A program made the position numbers and the translations under genes. A model generated the notes under the pieces. It was given only the letters and a program-made list of their open reading frames with translations. It made no database searches and had not been told where the DNA came from. From Azolla pinnata (lineage: Eukaryota; Streptophyta; Polypodiopsida; Salviniales; Salviniaceae): a DNA stretch of 64,000 nt. The DNA is taken from assembly GCA_037176905.1 (NCBI GenBank), contig JBBBWG010026823.1, forward strand, positions 1-64,000, in the 5' to 3' direction. Each line of letters begins with the position of its first letter. Positions within the stretch are counted from its first letter, which is position 1. Below, one piece after another: positions 48,441-61,316 of this stretch.

Positions 48441-49080
48441 CAGATTATCAGACCATGTAAATAAACCCTTTCGTATTAATTGAAGATGCATTCTGGGAAA
48501 GGGGGGTTGAGATAGATCAATCATAACTGTCTGCAGCTAAGCAAAAAAATTATCTCCGCCGAAGATTGAAATCTGAGATGATAGGACTAGCCCACGGATT
48601 CATCAGCGCTACAGAAAGCACGTACATGTAGGATCTACTGGAATTAATTCCTCGCACAATGTATGGGGGCAGAAATTATGATTGTGCTATCATTCTGGCG
48701 TGATTAGATGTGACGGATCTACACAATGCACACATAGAATCTAGATCTAATCGTGGCAGCTTATAATTAGGAAATGATTAAGGAGAGGCGGAGCCGCATT
48801 GAATTATGAGCGGAGGAGGTGATTAGGGAGCAGCGTCGATCATTAACCAATCAACCAATCAGTCGTTAATTCAATGCGGAGAGCTATAGGTTGAGAATAG
48901 GCAATAATAACGAGAATGATTAGGCTCTGATCATCAATCATCCACTCCGCCGCTGATTAAGAGAGGTGATTAGGAGGCAGTAATTATGAGGGGCGAATGA
49001 TGAGAAGCAGGGGCGCCCAAATCAAGAGCAAATGGAGGAGAAGGCGTGGAATTGAGTACACACATGAGTAAATGAATGAG
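48441..49080. other. No gene seen; GATTAG-rich OVATE upstream region
   Basis: Low-complexity-leaning AT-rich DNA with many GATTAG/TAATTA words, likely part of the OVATE promoter. I see no exon or defined element. Confidence 0.5.
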
Positions 49081-49203
49081 GAAGAAGAAGAAGAAGAAGA
49101 AGACAGATATGATGGATATGTCAGAGATTGAAGAAGAAGAAGAAGCAGAAAGAAGAAGAAGAAGAAGAAGCAGAAAGAAGAAGAAGAAGAAGAAGAAGAA
49201 GAT
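49081..49203. repeat. (GAA)n microsatellite
   Basis: Two GAA blocks separated by ACAGATATGATGGATATGTC; the sub-block GAAGAAGCAGAAAGAAGAAG is repeated. A TAGTAC/TAGTAG run follows at about 49253-49315. Confidence 0.92.
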
Positions 49204-49377
49204 TAGAGAGCAAAACAACAGTGGATCAAAGACACAAAAGAGTCAAAGTGTTAACTAGTACTAGGACTAGTACTAGTAGTATTGTAGAAGTAGTAGTAGT
49301 TAGTAGTAGAGGAGTAGTGGGGCAAGAAGGTATTATAGAACAACAAGTAATGGACCTCCACACCTTGCTCTCAAAGT

Positions 49378-50172
49378 CACTACTTGTGTACTAACTAGTC
49401 CACTTGGATCTTCTGATTCTCGATTTGTTAATCGCAGGTCGAAACCTTGTCTGGGATCGATCGATCGAACCCGATGATATAACGCAGTCGCTTGATTGGC
49501 CGATCGGTGCGATATTGCAATCAGTTCTTCGATCGATCGATCGATTCAGCCGAACGAACAAGCCCCTGGTCGAAGCGACTCGCCTGATCGATCGGATCAA
49601 CTGAACAGACCCCGATCGAAGCGACTCGCCTGATCACTACTTGTGTACTAACTAGTCCACTTGGATCTTCTGATTCTCGATTTGTGAATCGCAGGTCGAA
49701 CCTTGTCTGGGATCGATCGATCGAACCCGATGATATAACGCAGTCGCTTGATTGGCCGATCGGTGCGATATTGCAATCAGTTCTTCGATCGATCGATCGA
49801 TTTAGCCGAATGAACAAGCCCCTGGTCGAAGCGACTCGCCTGATCGATCGGATCGACTGAACAGACCCCGATCGAAGCGACTCGCCTGATCGATCGGATC
49901 GACTGAACAAACCCCGATCGAAGCGACTTCCCTGATCGATCGATCGAGAACAAACCCCAGATTGATGGATGTAAGGGCATAGCAGCTCGCCTTGATCGAT
50001 CGATCGAGTCGATCGAACAAGCCCCCCCCCCCTCGATCGATAACGCACATCGATCTGAACAACCCCCGATCGATAAGGCAGAGCGACATGCCTTTGATCG
50101 ATCGGTCGACTCGATCGGACAAACCCTGGTTGATAAGGCGGAGCGACTCTCTTGATCGATCGGAACGAACCA
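49378..50172. repeat. 258-bp direct duplication grading into a ~45-bp GATCGATCG minisatellite
   Basis: The segment starting ACTACTTGTGTACTAACTAG at 49378 recurs at 49636 with few changes through TTGCAATCAGTTCTTCGATC and beyond. It is followed by about seven units of the form CGAACAGACCCCGATCGAAG then CGACTCGCCTGATCGATCGG, spaced about 45-60 bp. Runs of GATCGATCGATCG are self-complementary. Confidence 0.93.
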
Positions 50173-50920
50173 ACTGGAGTGGTATCAGTTAGCCCCACTG
50201 ACATATGTTCCAATCAACGCCTCGTATGTTCAGACCCATAGCCGCCCCAGCTCTGGAATCTGACCAGCTCTCTCTATTGGTGTCGACAGCTGCATATACG
50301 TTCTCGAATCCGCAACAAGCTCCAGCAGATCAGGCTTACCAGCCTCCAGTCGGAACGACGGAAGCCGTGCCCCGAAATTGCACCATCCAATGAGGCCTGT
50401 TTCGGCCGTTACACACTTGACTAGTAGGAAAAAAGAGCCACCGAGATTACCGATCTTTAGGATTTGTCGGGAAGCATCTTGACAGAGCATGGAGAAAGGA
50501 ACAAAGCAGGGAGGGAGCGGGAGGGGTCGGATTTTTTAAAACCGAATCTGGGCTCGACAGAATCTCAGATACGGGCGAAGCTGAGCCATTCAGATCAAGG
50601 TTTCGGAGGATCAAAGAGCACACCCATGTGGCGTCTGGGCGCGGGGTCTTCGGTTCGAGCCCCCAGAATCCCAGCTTTTCAAGAGTCTGGTGCGGTTGGG
50701 CGTTGGAATCGTCCCTCAATCTCATGCAAGCAATGCGGGAAAAAACCGCACTATCCGACACCATCCAAAAGAAGAGATCGTGAATTTACGCGTTCGCGAA
50801 TGCTTACAAATGTGAGCACTTTGCTAAAGCCAGCGCTCGATCAGTGGGCATTCGGAGATGCACTGAAGATCAAGCCACATGAATTTTGCACCATCGCATA
50901 CCATCTGTACCATTGTATGC
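50173..50920. other. No supported gene
   Basis: A plus-strand frame from 50464 runs into the TGCA array and shows no recognisable domain. I see no other feature. Confidence 0.55.
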
Positions 50921-52015
50921 ATGGTTCCAAATGCAATGCATGCATTGCATTGCATGTGCATGCATGCATGGGTTTTGTGCTGTATGTGCATGCATGCATG
51001 GGTTTTGTGCCGTACGTATCTGTATGCATGTATTCGTCGCGTGTATGGATGCGTATGCGTATGCCTGCATGCGTTTGTGCATGTGTGTGTACGTATCTAT
51101 ATGCATGTATTCTTCTGTGTATGGATGTGTATCCGGCTGTGTATGTATGTGTCGCGTGCACGTATGCATGTGATCATGGGTGTATGTGGATCATGTATGT
51201 ATGCTGCATGGAGGGTATGCATGCTTTTGTGCATGTATGTATGCATGCGATCTGCGTGCATGTGTATCATGCATGTATGGATGCGTTTGTGTGTGTGTAG
51301 GTATGGATGTGTGTGCATGTGGATCATGCATGTATGCGTGCTTTTGTGTGTGTATGTGTGCGCATGCAAGCGTTTGTGCATGCATACACGTGCATGCATG
51401 CGTTTGTGCATGCATACACGTGCATGCATGCATTGCATGCGCACGTATGCATGTATCTTGTGCCGCATGTGCTTTTTCATGCATGCATCACAATGCATGC
51501 AATGCACATGCATGTGTTGCATGCGCACGTATGCATGTATCTTGTGCCGCATGTGCATGCATGCATGCATGCATTACAATACGAGCCATGTACATGCATG
51601 TATTGCATGCGCATGTAGGCATGTATCTTGTGCCGCATGTGCATGCATGCATGCATCTTGTGCCGCATGTGCATGCATGCATGCATCTTGTGCCGCATAT
51701 GTGCATGCATGCATGCATCTTGTGCCGCATATGTGCATGCATGCATGCGTTGCGCATTGTATGCATCTGTCTGTATTCATGTGTTTGCGCATGTATGCAT
51801 GCCTCATGTGCGTGTGATGTGTATGCATGCATGCATGCGTTGCGCATTGTATGCATCTGTCTGTATTCATGTGTTTGCGCATGTATGCATGCCTCGTGTG
51901 CGTGTGATGTGTATGCATGCATGCATGCATGCTCTGGTGTATGCATGCATGCGTTTGTGTTGCATGCGTATGTATGCATGCATGTGCATGTATGTGTATG
52001 TATGTAATCTATGCA
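50921..52015. repeat. TGCA/GTATGCATGC satellite with higher-order units
   Basis: About 1.1 kb of alternating purine-pyrimidine words. Higher-order units are a block with TCTTGTGCCGCATGTGCATG repeated five to six times from 51530 (spacing 30-95 bp), and a 90-bp unit containing GCGTTGCGCATTGTATGCAT at 51748 and 51838, nearly identical. It ends about 55 bp before the helicase start codon. Confidence 0.95.
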
Positions 52016-52068
52016 CACATGCGCCTCACATAAAAAACCTCAGTTTTTCGCAGCGCAGGTAACAAGCA

Positions 52069-55000
52069 ATGCAGGCTATGGCGTCCTCCAAGGAGAATGC
52101 GAAGCAGAAACGAGGCGCCGTTCCTTCTTCTTCTTCTTCTTCTTCTTCGTCGTCGTCGTCATCGTCATCGTCATCGTCATCGTCGTCTTCTTCTTCTTCC
52201 TCGTCTTCGTCTTCTTCAACTATGCCCATGACCTTGGAGCGTTTCGTGAGCACAATGCTGCCATTGATCGATCTCGAGAAGGTACTCTCTTTCTTTACAC
52301 ACATAGACACACGCGCGCGCGTATACACATGCACGTATGTATCCTGATACGTGTATCGCTGCGTTTATGTGTTCTCATACGAATCTGTATATGCTTTTGT
52401 GTGCCTGCCTGCTTGATCGCCTTTATTCGCAACCTGCCGACCTCATCATTTCATGACCTTGGAAAATCTGAAACACCGAATCGTCGGGAACGTCTCTATC
52501 CCATTCCATATTGCAGGGTGAGAAATGTGAGAATCACAACAAACATTGATATATGGTCGAATGATATATCTAGGAATGAAAGAAAGGAAAATTAAGCAAC
52601 GGCTGCCAAAGGCCTATGTCAAGGAGGTGGATGCTGATGCAACTGGGACGAGGACCAAGTGCTAAGTGATTGTGGCATACAATGTTCGGGAGAATTCGTG
52701 GATCAGAATAAAACTTTCGGAGATATCCAAGACATATGCTGGTAAGCTCGCTGTGAGCAGTCACAGATACACTTACAGCATAAGAGAAGAAAATGTCTTG
52801 TGACACAATGTTTGCTACAGCGCTTGGATCGGAATATAGAAACATATTCTAGTAAGCTAACTGTGGATGCTCACAGATACATGTATTCCAGAACAGAAAA
52901 AGAGGTATTGTGCCACACAATGTTTTGCTACATCTCGTGGATCAGAATCAACTGATTCAAGACAGACAATCTTTATGATATGCACGAGAAATACCTGACA
53001 TCATCATGTGTAGGTCGCCAAGTTCTTTACTTGGCCAAATAATCATCGTTCACTCAAATGTGGATATGACCACCGTGACCTTCGTGGTTGAAAGCTCATT
53101 GGCATCCATGTAAGAGCTAGCATAGAGACTCATTACAGGTGGCCCTAGATAAATGTGGAGTTTGAAGTTGGAAATCTTGACCACCATCCATCTTTCCATC
53201 AAGGGGCTGTGCTAACAAAATCCTTAATTTGGGATAACGTGTGGGGCATTTTTTGGTGGACTTTATGCATCAAAGTCATTCAAGTAAATAAAAACAATTG
53301 TAGAGGATAGTGTGGGATACTGCACCATGGCTGAATTAGGGGCCTGGGAAGGATGGAGGGGGTCTATGCAGCACAATTCTCTCAAGCTAAATTCCACACA
53401 GGCTGAAACTAGGTTTTCGGAGGTTATGGAAAAAATAAATTTATATTTTCCGAAAATTCTCAAGCTGCTTGCTTATCATGTTGTGGAGTATCTGACATAA
53501 AGGGAAGGTTTGCGTGCATGTATGTGCAGTACAATAGATGCATAGTCTATTCTTACCTGTATTACATAGAACAACACTTCTCGACAAACACGAAAGACTT
53601 TGAAGGGGGCTTTTATTTTGAATGTTTTGAATTTGATGAATCCTGGAGTTATAATCTCGCACTGTCATATTTGAAGTAATACAAAAAATATTATTTCTAC
53701 AGGAGGCAGAAATTGCAGCATCTCTTGATTCCATCACAGCCACAAACACACAACTCTCACAGAAACGAGGCGCTGCTATTTTAAATCTCAAATGTGCAGA
53801 TATTCAGGTTTCCATAATTTAGAACCATCCTGTAAAGAGTATTCAAGTCTAATGTAGGAACCCTACTAAGGTTTGTATTTCTTTAGACAGGACTTTTGGG
53901 TAAGACCTTACTGGAATTGCAATCCAATAAAGGGGAAATACTTCCTCCACACAAGGTTAGAATATGAAACCTTGAAAATGTAACTTCCGTTGAAATGCAT
54001 GTAAAATGACATTTAATTCTGGATGGTTAACTATGCAGTTCGGGCCTCATGATGTAGTAATTCTGAAACCAAACAAAGCAGAATCTAGCAGTGCTCCCCT
54101 GGGTCAGGGCATTGTTTATCGTGTGAAGGTCAGTTAGTTACATTCTACTGTTGATGTCTTAACACAGCTTTTTGTATAATCATAAGACGGAAATGGTTTA
54201 TTAGGATGCTTCAATCATAGTTGCTGTGGAGGATGTACCTGAAGATGGTCTAAGTTCTCCTCTTAGACTTGAAAAAGTTGCAAATGAGGTAGTAAAACAA
54301 TCCAAAGGTGAGCTGTCCACAGGTATATTGCAAGGAAAGAAGAATAACCCTTGTTTTCTTTCAAGGTAACGTACAAGAGAATGAAGGAAACGTTGATCAC
54401 ACTAAGCAAAGGTGTACAGACAGGACCGGCATCTGATTTAGTGTCCGTTCTTTTCGGTGCAAATCCCCCTTTGTTTTCGAAGAACAGTCCAACCTATACT
54501 GCTTTCAATAAATGCCTTGATGAGTCTCAGGTTTGAGGCTGTTGTACTAGTTATAGTGGTCATGAGATTTGTTCTCTTTATTCTAAATAGCACAAAAATA
54601 TGCAGAGAAAAGCTGTGGGAAAAGCTCTTAGTTGCAATCATTTCATGCTCTTGCATGGTCCACCTGGAACTGGTAAGACGACTGCCGTTGTCGAGATCAT
54701 ACTACAGGAGGTAAAGCGTGGACATAAGGTGCTTGCCTGCGCTGCTTCCAATATTGCAGTGGATAATATTGTGGAACGTTTATCAGCATACAAGTACACC
54801 CACTTCCTTGCTCCATCCCATTACATGTTTGATTACATTTTGTTTTTAATCTCTAGTCAGCTCAATGATCTTTTCATTTTATATGAACTAGATATCACAT
54901 AAGGTCTCATAGGCCAGTTTGGTCACTGTCAAAAGGCATGAACATAGTCGTTCTTTCTTTTGAGAAATACTATGTGTATTGTGCAGCCAACCGCATTTTT

Positions 55001-57445
55001 AAATCTCATATCATCTGCATCGATGCAGGTTAAAAATAGTTCGAATGGGTCATCCTGCACGGCTTCTTCCACAAGTACTAGAAAAGGCACTTGATGCACA
55101 GGTACGTAAGAGTGTTTGTGCGAGTAACTCATAGTAAAAGGTATCCTTTGAGAAGTATAAGCAAAGGCTGAGAACATATTAATGGGCAGCTATGAATCTT
55201 AAAAGTAAGGTTCTAGTCAGCACTGCTGGGATTTAGGCAAGCTGTATATAGTTGATGGGTATTTTTTGGTTTGTAATGATGACAGTGAGGTGTTCTGACC
55301 AATTCTAGTTTTTTGTAAAACTTGAGTATGTGTTTGTTCAGTTCGAACCTTTGCGGTCTTAAGTGCTGGAACTAATCACACTTCTTGTATGTACTAGGTC
55401 ATGAAGGCAGACAACAGTGCTCTGGCAAATGATGTCAGGAAGGAGATGAAGGTGATAGATTGTGGATGATCTTTTTTTATCACTGTTTTGGTTAATTGCT
55501 ATTTATCACAATATTAACTAACTACCCACTTCCTTGTACCTGCATGATGACGTGAGTCTGAAGAATGAAAAAGGTCATATTTTGGCATCTGTGATTCACA
55601 AACTGACTGCTGTGTATTTGTCCTGTGCTCTATTTTATTTCATTGTGCAGCATTTCCACATTTCAGATCATTAAAGAACTGATTCATGAGTCCTGGCCCC
55701 TGGGACCTGCTAGATAGAAATATTAACCGAGTCCAATGCATTAGTTTATGAATACAATCTAGAAATATTGGTTTCCAGATAAGAGATTCGAAGGGTTTTG
55801 AAAGTTCTATACTACAAACTCTAAAATTGTAATCCAATCAACACAGGCACTTAATGTTACACTTTTGAAAGCAAAAGATAAGAAGAGTAGAGGTGACATA
55901 CGCCGAGAGCTACGTAAGCTAGCCAAGGAAGAACGACAGCGACAACAGCAAGCTGTTTCAGATGTGATTAAGGATGCTGATGTTATTTTATCGACATTGA
56001 CTGGTTCGCTGTCTCACCAACTAAAAGATGTTTCCTTTGATGTTGTGATAATTGATGAAGCTGCTCAAGCTTTGGAGGTTGCTTGTTGGATGGCAATATT
56101 AAAGGTAGTATAATGTAATTTGAAGTTCTCTAGTTATTAGTTTTGCAATAAGCTTGGAAATATATGTTGTGCAGGGACGTAAATGCATTTTGGCTGGTGA
56201 TCACCTTCAACTTGCACCAACTGTTCAAAGTGTTGATGCAGACAGGAAGGGCCTGGGTAAAACCTTGTTTGCACGGCTCTGGGAAATGCATGGAGATGTA
56301 GTCACCTCAATGCTGACTATCCAGTATAGGATGAATAGCTTCATCATGGATTGGTCTTCCCGTGAGATGTATGATAGCAAGGTGTTCTGGAAAATATATG
56401 CACATTTGCTTTCTCAGCTTTTTTGATGTTGTGAAATGTCTTCCATGCGTCTCTAGTGTAGATTAAACACTTTTTCTCCTTTTTTCTACACAGCTTGAAG
56501 CTCATGAAAGTGTTGCAAATCATTGCCTTTTAGATATGGAAGGTGTCAAGCAATCATCAACCACAGAAGCTGTCCTAGTCATGATCGACACTGCTGGGTA
56601 CTCTGCACAAATTTTGACATATGATTATTATTGAAGACGATTTGATTCAATATCTATATTGTTGAACTTCTTTTGGCTCAATTCTGTTTTTCAGGTGTGA
56701 TATGGAAGAGAAAAAGGATGATGAAGACAGCACTATGAATGAGGGAGAGGCAAAGGTTTCTTTAGAACATGTGAAGAGGCTCGTGGAGGGTGGGATTCAA
56801 CCACGAGACATTGGAATAATTACACCATATTCTGCCCAGGTAGATTCACTCTTCAACATAAAAAATATTCATGGAAACTGAAATGTGGATGTTTGGCTTG
56901 AGTGGTGAAGATAAATGCTCCTAATGTGTCTATTTGATTATTCCTTCAGGTAGCATTGCTAAAAATAATGAGGGGAGAGGAAAAGAATCTGCTTGACATT
57001 GAGATAAGTACAGTAGATGGGTTTCAAGGTAGAGAAAAAGAAGCTATTGTTATCTCGATGGTGAGGTCCAATAGTAAGCAAGAGGTATGAAGTTGTGAAA
57101 TATTGCAGTGTGCTATAAGATTTGTCTTTTTGTGTACCAGGTCCTGTGCGATTACTCGGTTTTACATGATGCTTGAATCTTGTTCGACTTTTGTCTATAA
57201 AACATATTGTTACAAGCCATGAGAAAGCAGCGATATTATAATTTATATCTACTGGTTTTTCCTTGTTGCAGGTTGGATTTTTAAGCGACGAACGGCGAAT
57301 GAATGTGGCTGTCACACGAGCTCGACGGCATTGTTGTCTTGTATGTGATACAGAAACTGTTAGTAGTGACCGGTTTCTTAAGCGCCTTATAAATTATTTT
57401 GAAGAACATGGGGAATACTTGAGTGCATCGGAGTATGTGCCATGA
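52069..57445 (+). CDS. SF1 DNA/RNA helicase, IGHMBP2/SMUBP-2-like (15 exons)
   Basis: Exons 52069-52281, 53703-53807, 53887-53955, 54039-54128, 54205-54288, 54366-54530, 54591-54793, 55029-55101, 55398-55451, 55847-56104, 56175-56381, 56494-56597, 56695-56839, 56950-57084, 57272-57445; phases close, 692 residues. Helicase motifs in order: GPPGTGKTT (265-273, Walker A), [16 protein letters not shown] (motif Ia region), DEAAQ (422-426, Walker B), GDHLQL, QYRM (488-491), DGFQGREK (613-620) and VAVTRARR (647-654). The beta-barrel part before Walker A ([24 protein letters not shown]) is that of Upf1-like 5'-3' helicases of the IGHMBP2 group, ATP-driven unwinding enzymes linked to ribosome-associated RNA and DNA binding. 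R3H and AN1 domains of animal IGHMBP2 are absent, as in plant relatives of about 640 residues. The N-terminus holds a ~30-residue Ser run. ATG 52078 is an alternative start. Confidence 0.96.
52124..52217 (+). repeat. TCN (Ser-codon) repeat in helicase exon 1
   Basis: TCT, TCG, TCA and TCC triplets run for about 90 bp and encode an unbroken serine tract just before [20 protein letters not shown], the first conserved segment. The alternation of third bases shows several rounds of short-unit expansion (TTC, then GTC, then ATC). Confidence 0.95.
52650..52965. repeat. ~120-bp tandem repeat in helicase intron 1
   Basis: Three diverged copies carry (C/T)TCGTGGATCAGAATA, GGTAAGCT.GCTGTG, TCACAGATAC and TTGTG.CACAATGTTTGCTA. 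Copies begin near 52660, 52790 and 52910. Confidence 0.85.
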
Positions 57446-59007
57446 TAAATAGAATGCAAGGACAGTTTTCCTCCAGACTATTCTTTAAAGCATTCCTTAG
57501 CGGCAAGTGCGATCGTTTGCAGCTTCAATTCGGGGAGAAGGAAAGAAAGGTTATAGCCATCCAGCATTAGTGCAATCATTGTGAAGAAAAAAAGAGTTAT
57601 TTTTATAATGAATGCAACATTGACATGCATTTTGTTCAGGCGTTGGAGCCCTGCATAAGTTTTCACCACCACATGTATGAGATGAAGGTAATGTGTCCGC
57701 AGTTCTCTTTTGCAAAAAAGCTGGTTCATATGTTCTTTTCATATTGTTGATAAGATCATCCACTTTGGGTGCTTCATTGCAAGGTCTTGTTATGGCACTT
57801 TACAGATGAGAAGAATGGTTGAAATGAAGCTACCCTTGTTGTGTAGGGCAGTGCCCATGTATTTGTCCAAGAATTGAGTTTTGATGCTGAACAATTTCAA
57901 AATCAGGCAATGGCGTTATCTCCTACCGTAGATGCATTTGATTTGTTGTGTCTCTGGATCTCTCTAGAAATATTTCTGTTTACTGGTATCGATTCGGATA
58001 ATATGCCCCGTAACTTAGCACTTTCTAACAAGCGGATTTCTCTTATCGTATATAGAATCAACTGATTGTTGCCTATGTTAATCCTGCAGCACTGCTTGTT
58101 GAGCTAGCAAGCAAACCGTCGTGTTGGAGACCTCTCCGATCTCCGAGATGAGTAGGTTTTTCTCATCGCTTGTGACAGGCTACAGTTGGCAATGCCATGT
58201 GATGCTACTACAAGATTGGTTTTGTTTAGGTCTCGTCTTCGATAGCTCAAGAAACCCCAAACAAACAAAGAGTGATTGGTTTCGGTTGTTTGTGGGGTAT
58301 ATTGCAGGCATACCCTTTCTCCCATAAGACCAAAAGGCCTTGATCGGAAGGCCATGTTTCATGGAGTCAAATGGTTTGTGCAGCTGAGCATCAAAGTGGT
58401 TTGCCGAGGACTTTGAGAAGGCAAGTGAGAAAGAAAGAAGCTGGTCTCTCAAGCCATCGGATGTGAGTACGAAGTCGATAAGAAGTGTTGGTCTTTCAAG
58501 CCATCTGATACGAGTACTCATTCGACGGAAGCTCGATGAAGATCTGCAAAGCTTCCAAGGGTGCTTCAGACTACTGGCAATTGTGAGTATGCAGACTCGG
58601 GCTATGTCTCATGCATGATTGGCTTGTTACTAAGGAGACTCTCAATTTGCAGAGTTCAGTTCTAGGATCCGAAGCTTTAACCCGACTTCAGGTACTTGGT
58701 TTAGCTCTGTGATCTAAATCTTTAACCAGGCTTGAGGTACTTGATTTGCATAGTTCAGTTCTGTGATCCAAATCATTAAACCAAACTTCCAAGTACTTGA
58801 TTTGCACAAGAGTTTCTTTGAACCTTTTTTTACACCTTTCATGAGCAACTAGCACAAGTCATGCATTTCCTCTTCTTTCTTCCTTTTTTTTTTCTTCTTC
58901 TTCTTCTACAGAAGGAGAAGGCTATTTTTGTAATAACACAGAAGAATGGTGGAGCTCTGTTCCCTTCCTTAAAGAAGAAGAAGAAGACACAGAGATACAG
59001 AGGAAGA
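57446..59007. other. No supported gene; ~65-bp triple repeat near 58640-58808
   Basis: The left part is helicase 3' flank. Around 58640-58808 the phrase CAGTTCT(A/G)TGATC.AAATC followed by TTAACC.G(A/G)CTT..GGTACTTG occurs three times. A TTC run lies near 58896. No exon is seen. Confidence 0.65.
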
Positions 59008-59055
59008 GAGCAGAGCAGAGCAGAGAAGAGAAGAGAAGAGAAGAGAAGAGAAGAG
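59008..59055. repeat. GAGCA/GAGAA pentanucleotide repeat in the FabZ 5' leader
   Basis: Three AGAGC units followed by about seven AGAGAAG-type pentamers end 22 bp before the FabZ ATG, so the array probably lies in its 5' untranslated region. Confidence 0.9.
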
Positions 59056-59077
59056 CTTTCCCTCAAGCAGAGGAGCT

Positions 59078-61316
59078 ATGGCAGCTTCCGCGGTTTCCTG
59101 CTCTGCCCACTTCACCATTCCCTCCTCCCATCTCTCTTCTCCCTGGACCCTCAACCAGACGATCGCCACAAGCCAGCAGCAGGGCTTCCTTGCTGCTGGA
59201 AGCTCCTCTCGACTTGTTTCCCTCCATAGCCATCGCCAGATCCGCCGCCCTCGTCTCCTTCCTTCTCGTGGGAAGAAGATGGGAATCTCGGTCCATGCCT
59301 CCGTGGATGTTGCGTCTGCAGAAGCTGTGGCGTCCTCCTCCCCCGAGGACATTGTGGAGATCCCCATCGAAAAGCGTATGCTTCTCAACGCGTTGCCGTT
59401 TCTCTTCGTTTTTTCCGTTTTGATTGTTGCTGCTCTGTACTAATTTCAGGGCTTCAATCAAGATTCACAAGCTTGATCTTGTTCTTATCCATGCATCTGT
59501 TTCTATTTGTAATTCTGCTGTCTGACAGTTTTTTAGGGTGCATTATCATGGTTTGCAGGCGATTCTTGTTCATTCATTTGTTGGATCATCGTAGTTTAGC
59601 TTTGTTGGGGTTTCTCTACTTTGCACCCTATCACAGCAAGCATTTGAAAGCTTCATAGGCTATGATTACTATGCGATGCCTGTTTCGCAACAGTGTCGTG
59701 TGAACTGTTGCTCTTTCCTGTTCTCAGCTCCTCCTTGAACAATCTAATACATCATATAGCAGGAAGCATTTAGGGTTTCATAGGCCATAATTACCATGCG
59801 ATGCTTGTATCACTTGCCGTTTGCTGTTTCCAGCTCCTCCTGGAAGAACTTATAAAGATTCTATTAGTGTCTGCAGGTTTTAATGCTTTGAGGTGTAGGC
59901 ACATCAGATCCACAGTTTGTCGAAGCTTGAAGAAGATTTCATATCATGTAGCAAGCATTTAGGGTTTCACTGGCCATAATTAACATGCTATCTCCACTGT
60001 ACTGTGTCATGCGAATGAATTGTTCGTGTTTCCTGTTTACAAAGGTTCCTTATATGTTTGCTTCTCAAAGGATTCAAGCTGTAGGCACATTGCACTATGC
60101 GTTGATAACATCCATGGCAAGTGACTATTGGCATCAAACTGTTTTTACAATGCATACGAAGTCTTCTGCAACAAGTGATAACTGATGGACACACTGAGAG
60201 CAGCAGATGAGAGTTTTTGGTTTCCTTTTATTATTGTATAGGTTATCCAGCTTTTCCTACAGTTCTTGACATCAATCAGATTCGTGATATTCTTCCACAT
60301 AGGTATTTCTCTGCTCACCTTTTGTCAACCCAGATTGTTAATTATTGAATTATAAAATTATTGTATTGCATGCAGATTCCCCTTTCTTTTAGTGGATCGG
60401 GTAATAGAACTCACTCCTGGTGAATCTGCAGTTGGAATAAAGAATGTTACTATCAATGATAATTTCTTCCCTGGACACTTCCCTGAGAGGCCAATCATGC
60501 CAGGCGTTCTGATGATTGAGGTAACGAAACCATTAAACGTTCTAGGTGCGTTTTTGTATGTTGATAATGTCATAGGTGGAATATGGCATGGTTTACAAAG
60601 CGCTGGATATGTATATATTGATATGAAACAAATGCATGTGCATGAACGTTTGTGTAGTTCCAACCGCCTAGTGCTGCAAAATGATGATAGATCCATATCA
60701 AACCGAAGGAGAAGCACATGAGAATTGGTTATGTCCCTCGGAAATATAGTATTCAATTAAATGCTACCTGAATCAGTAACATATAAAGCATGTGAAATTA
60801 TGTGCATGATACAATGCTAGCAAAATGGGAATTGCACAATCTAGAGCATATATAAAGCAGATAAGTTCTATCTGCATGCTACACGGAACTAGGTCGGCTA
60901 TATCCTTGTGAAAGTTGTACAATCCAATGCAACAAATAAAGCAGATGAAATCATGTGCATAGTACAACATCAGCAATTAGATTATATTCATTATGTAACG
61001 GATAGAAAACTCTGGATAACATTTTGAGCCAAAGTTTGCATTGAGATGGTTGTAGGCAATGGCACAAGTTGGAGGTATTGTGATGTTGCAGCCAGAAGTC
61101 GGCGGTTCGAAAGACAACTTCTTCTTTGCTGGAGTAGACAAGGTGCGGTTTAGGAAGCCGGTGATCGCTGGGGATACATTGGTTATGCGGATGAACCTGG
61201 TGAAGCTCCAAAGGCGGTTTGGAATAGCTAAAATGGAAGGCAAAGCCTATGTTGGGGGAGAGGTTGTATGTGAGGGTGAGTTCTTGATGGCCATGGGAAC
61301 CGACTCTAAATCATAG
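59078..61316 (+). CDS. FabZ: 3-hydroxyacyl-[acyl-carrier-protein] dehydratase, plastid (4 exons)
   Basis: Exons 59078-59375, 60242-60302, 60376-60520, 61056-61316; 254 residues. Residues 1-75 or so are Ser/Arg-rich and start MAASAVS, as in chloroplast transit peptides. The mature part shows the hot-dog fold signature: [49 protein letters not shown] with catalytic His154, and IEAMAQVGG with Glu168 at the exon 3 end. The enzyme removes water from 3-hydroxyacyl-ACP in type II fatty acid synthesis in the plastid stroma. Introns are GT-AG; intron 1 (about 870 bp) is the longest. The length is close to other plant FabZ precursors. Confidence 0.97.

Noticed and set aside
49076-49394. Lys/Arg/Glu-rich frames over the GAA run
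   Set aside because: Simple-repeat translation in an intergenic position, no conserved flank.
50841-52018. Several long overlapping open frames of Cys/Met/His
   Set aside because: Same cause: the TGCA/GTATGC satellite lacks stops in several frames on both strands.
60392-60721. Extended FabZ exon 3 reading through its donor
   Set aside because: The frame past 60520 loses family similarity; the GT donor after IE and the exon at 61056 restore IEAMAQVGG.
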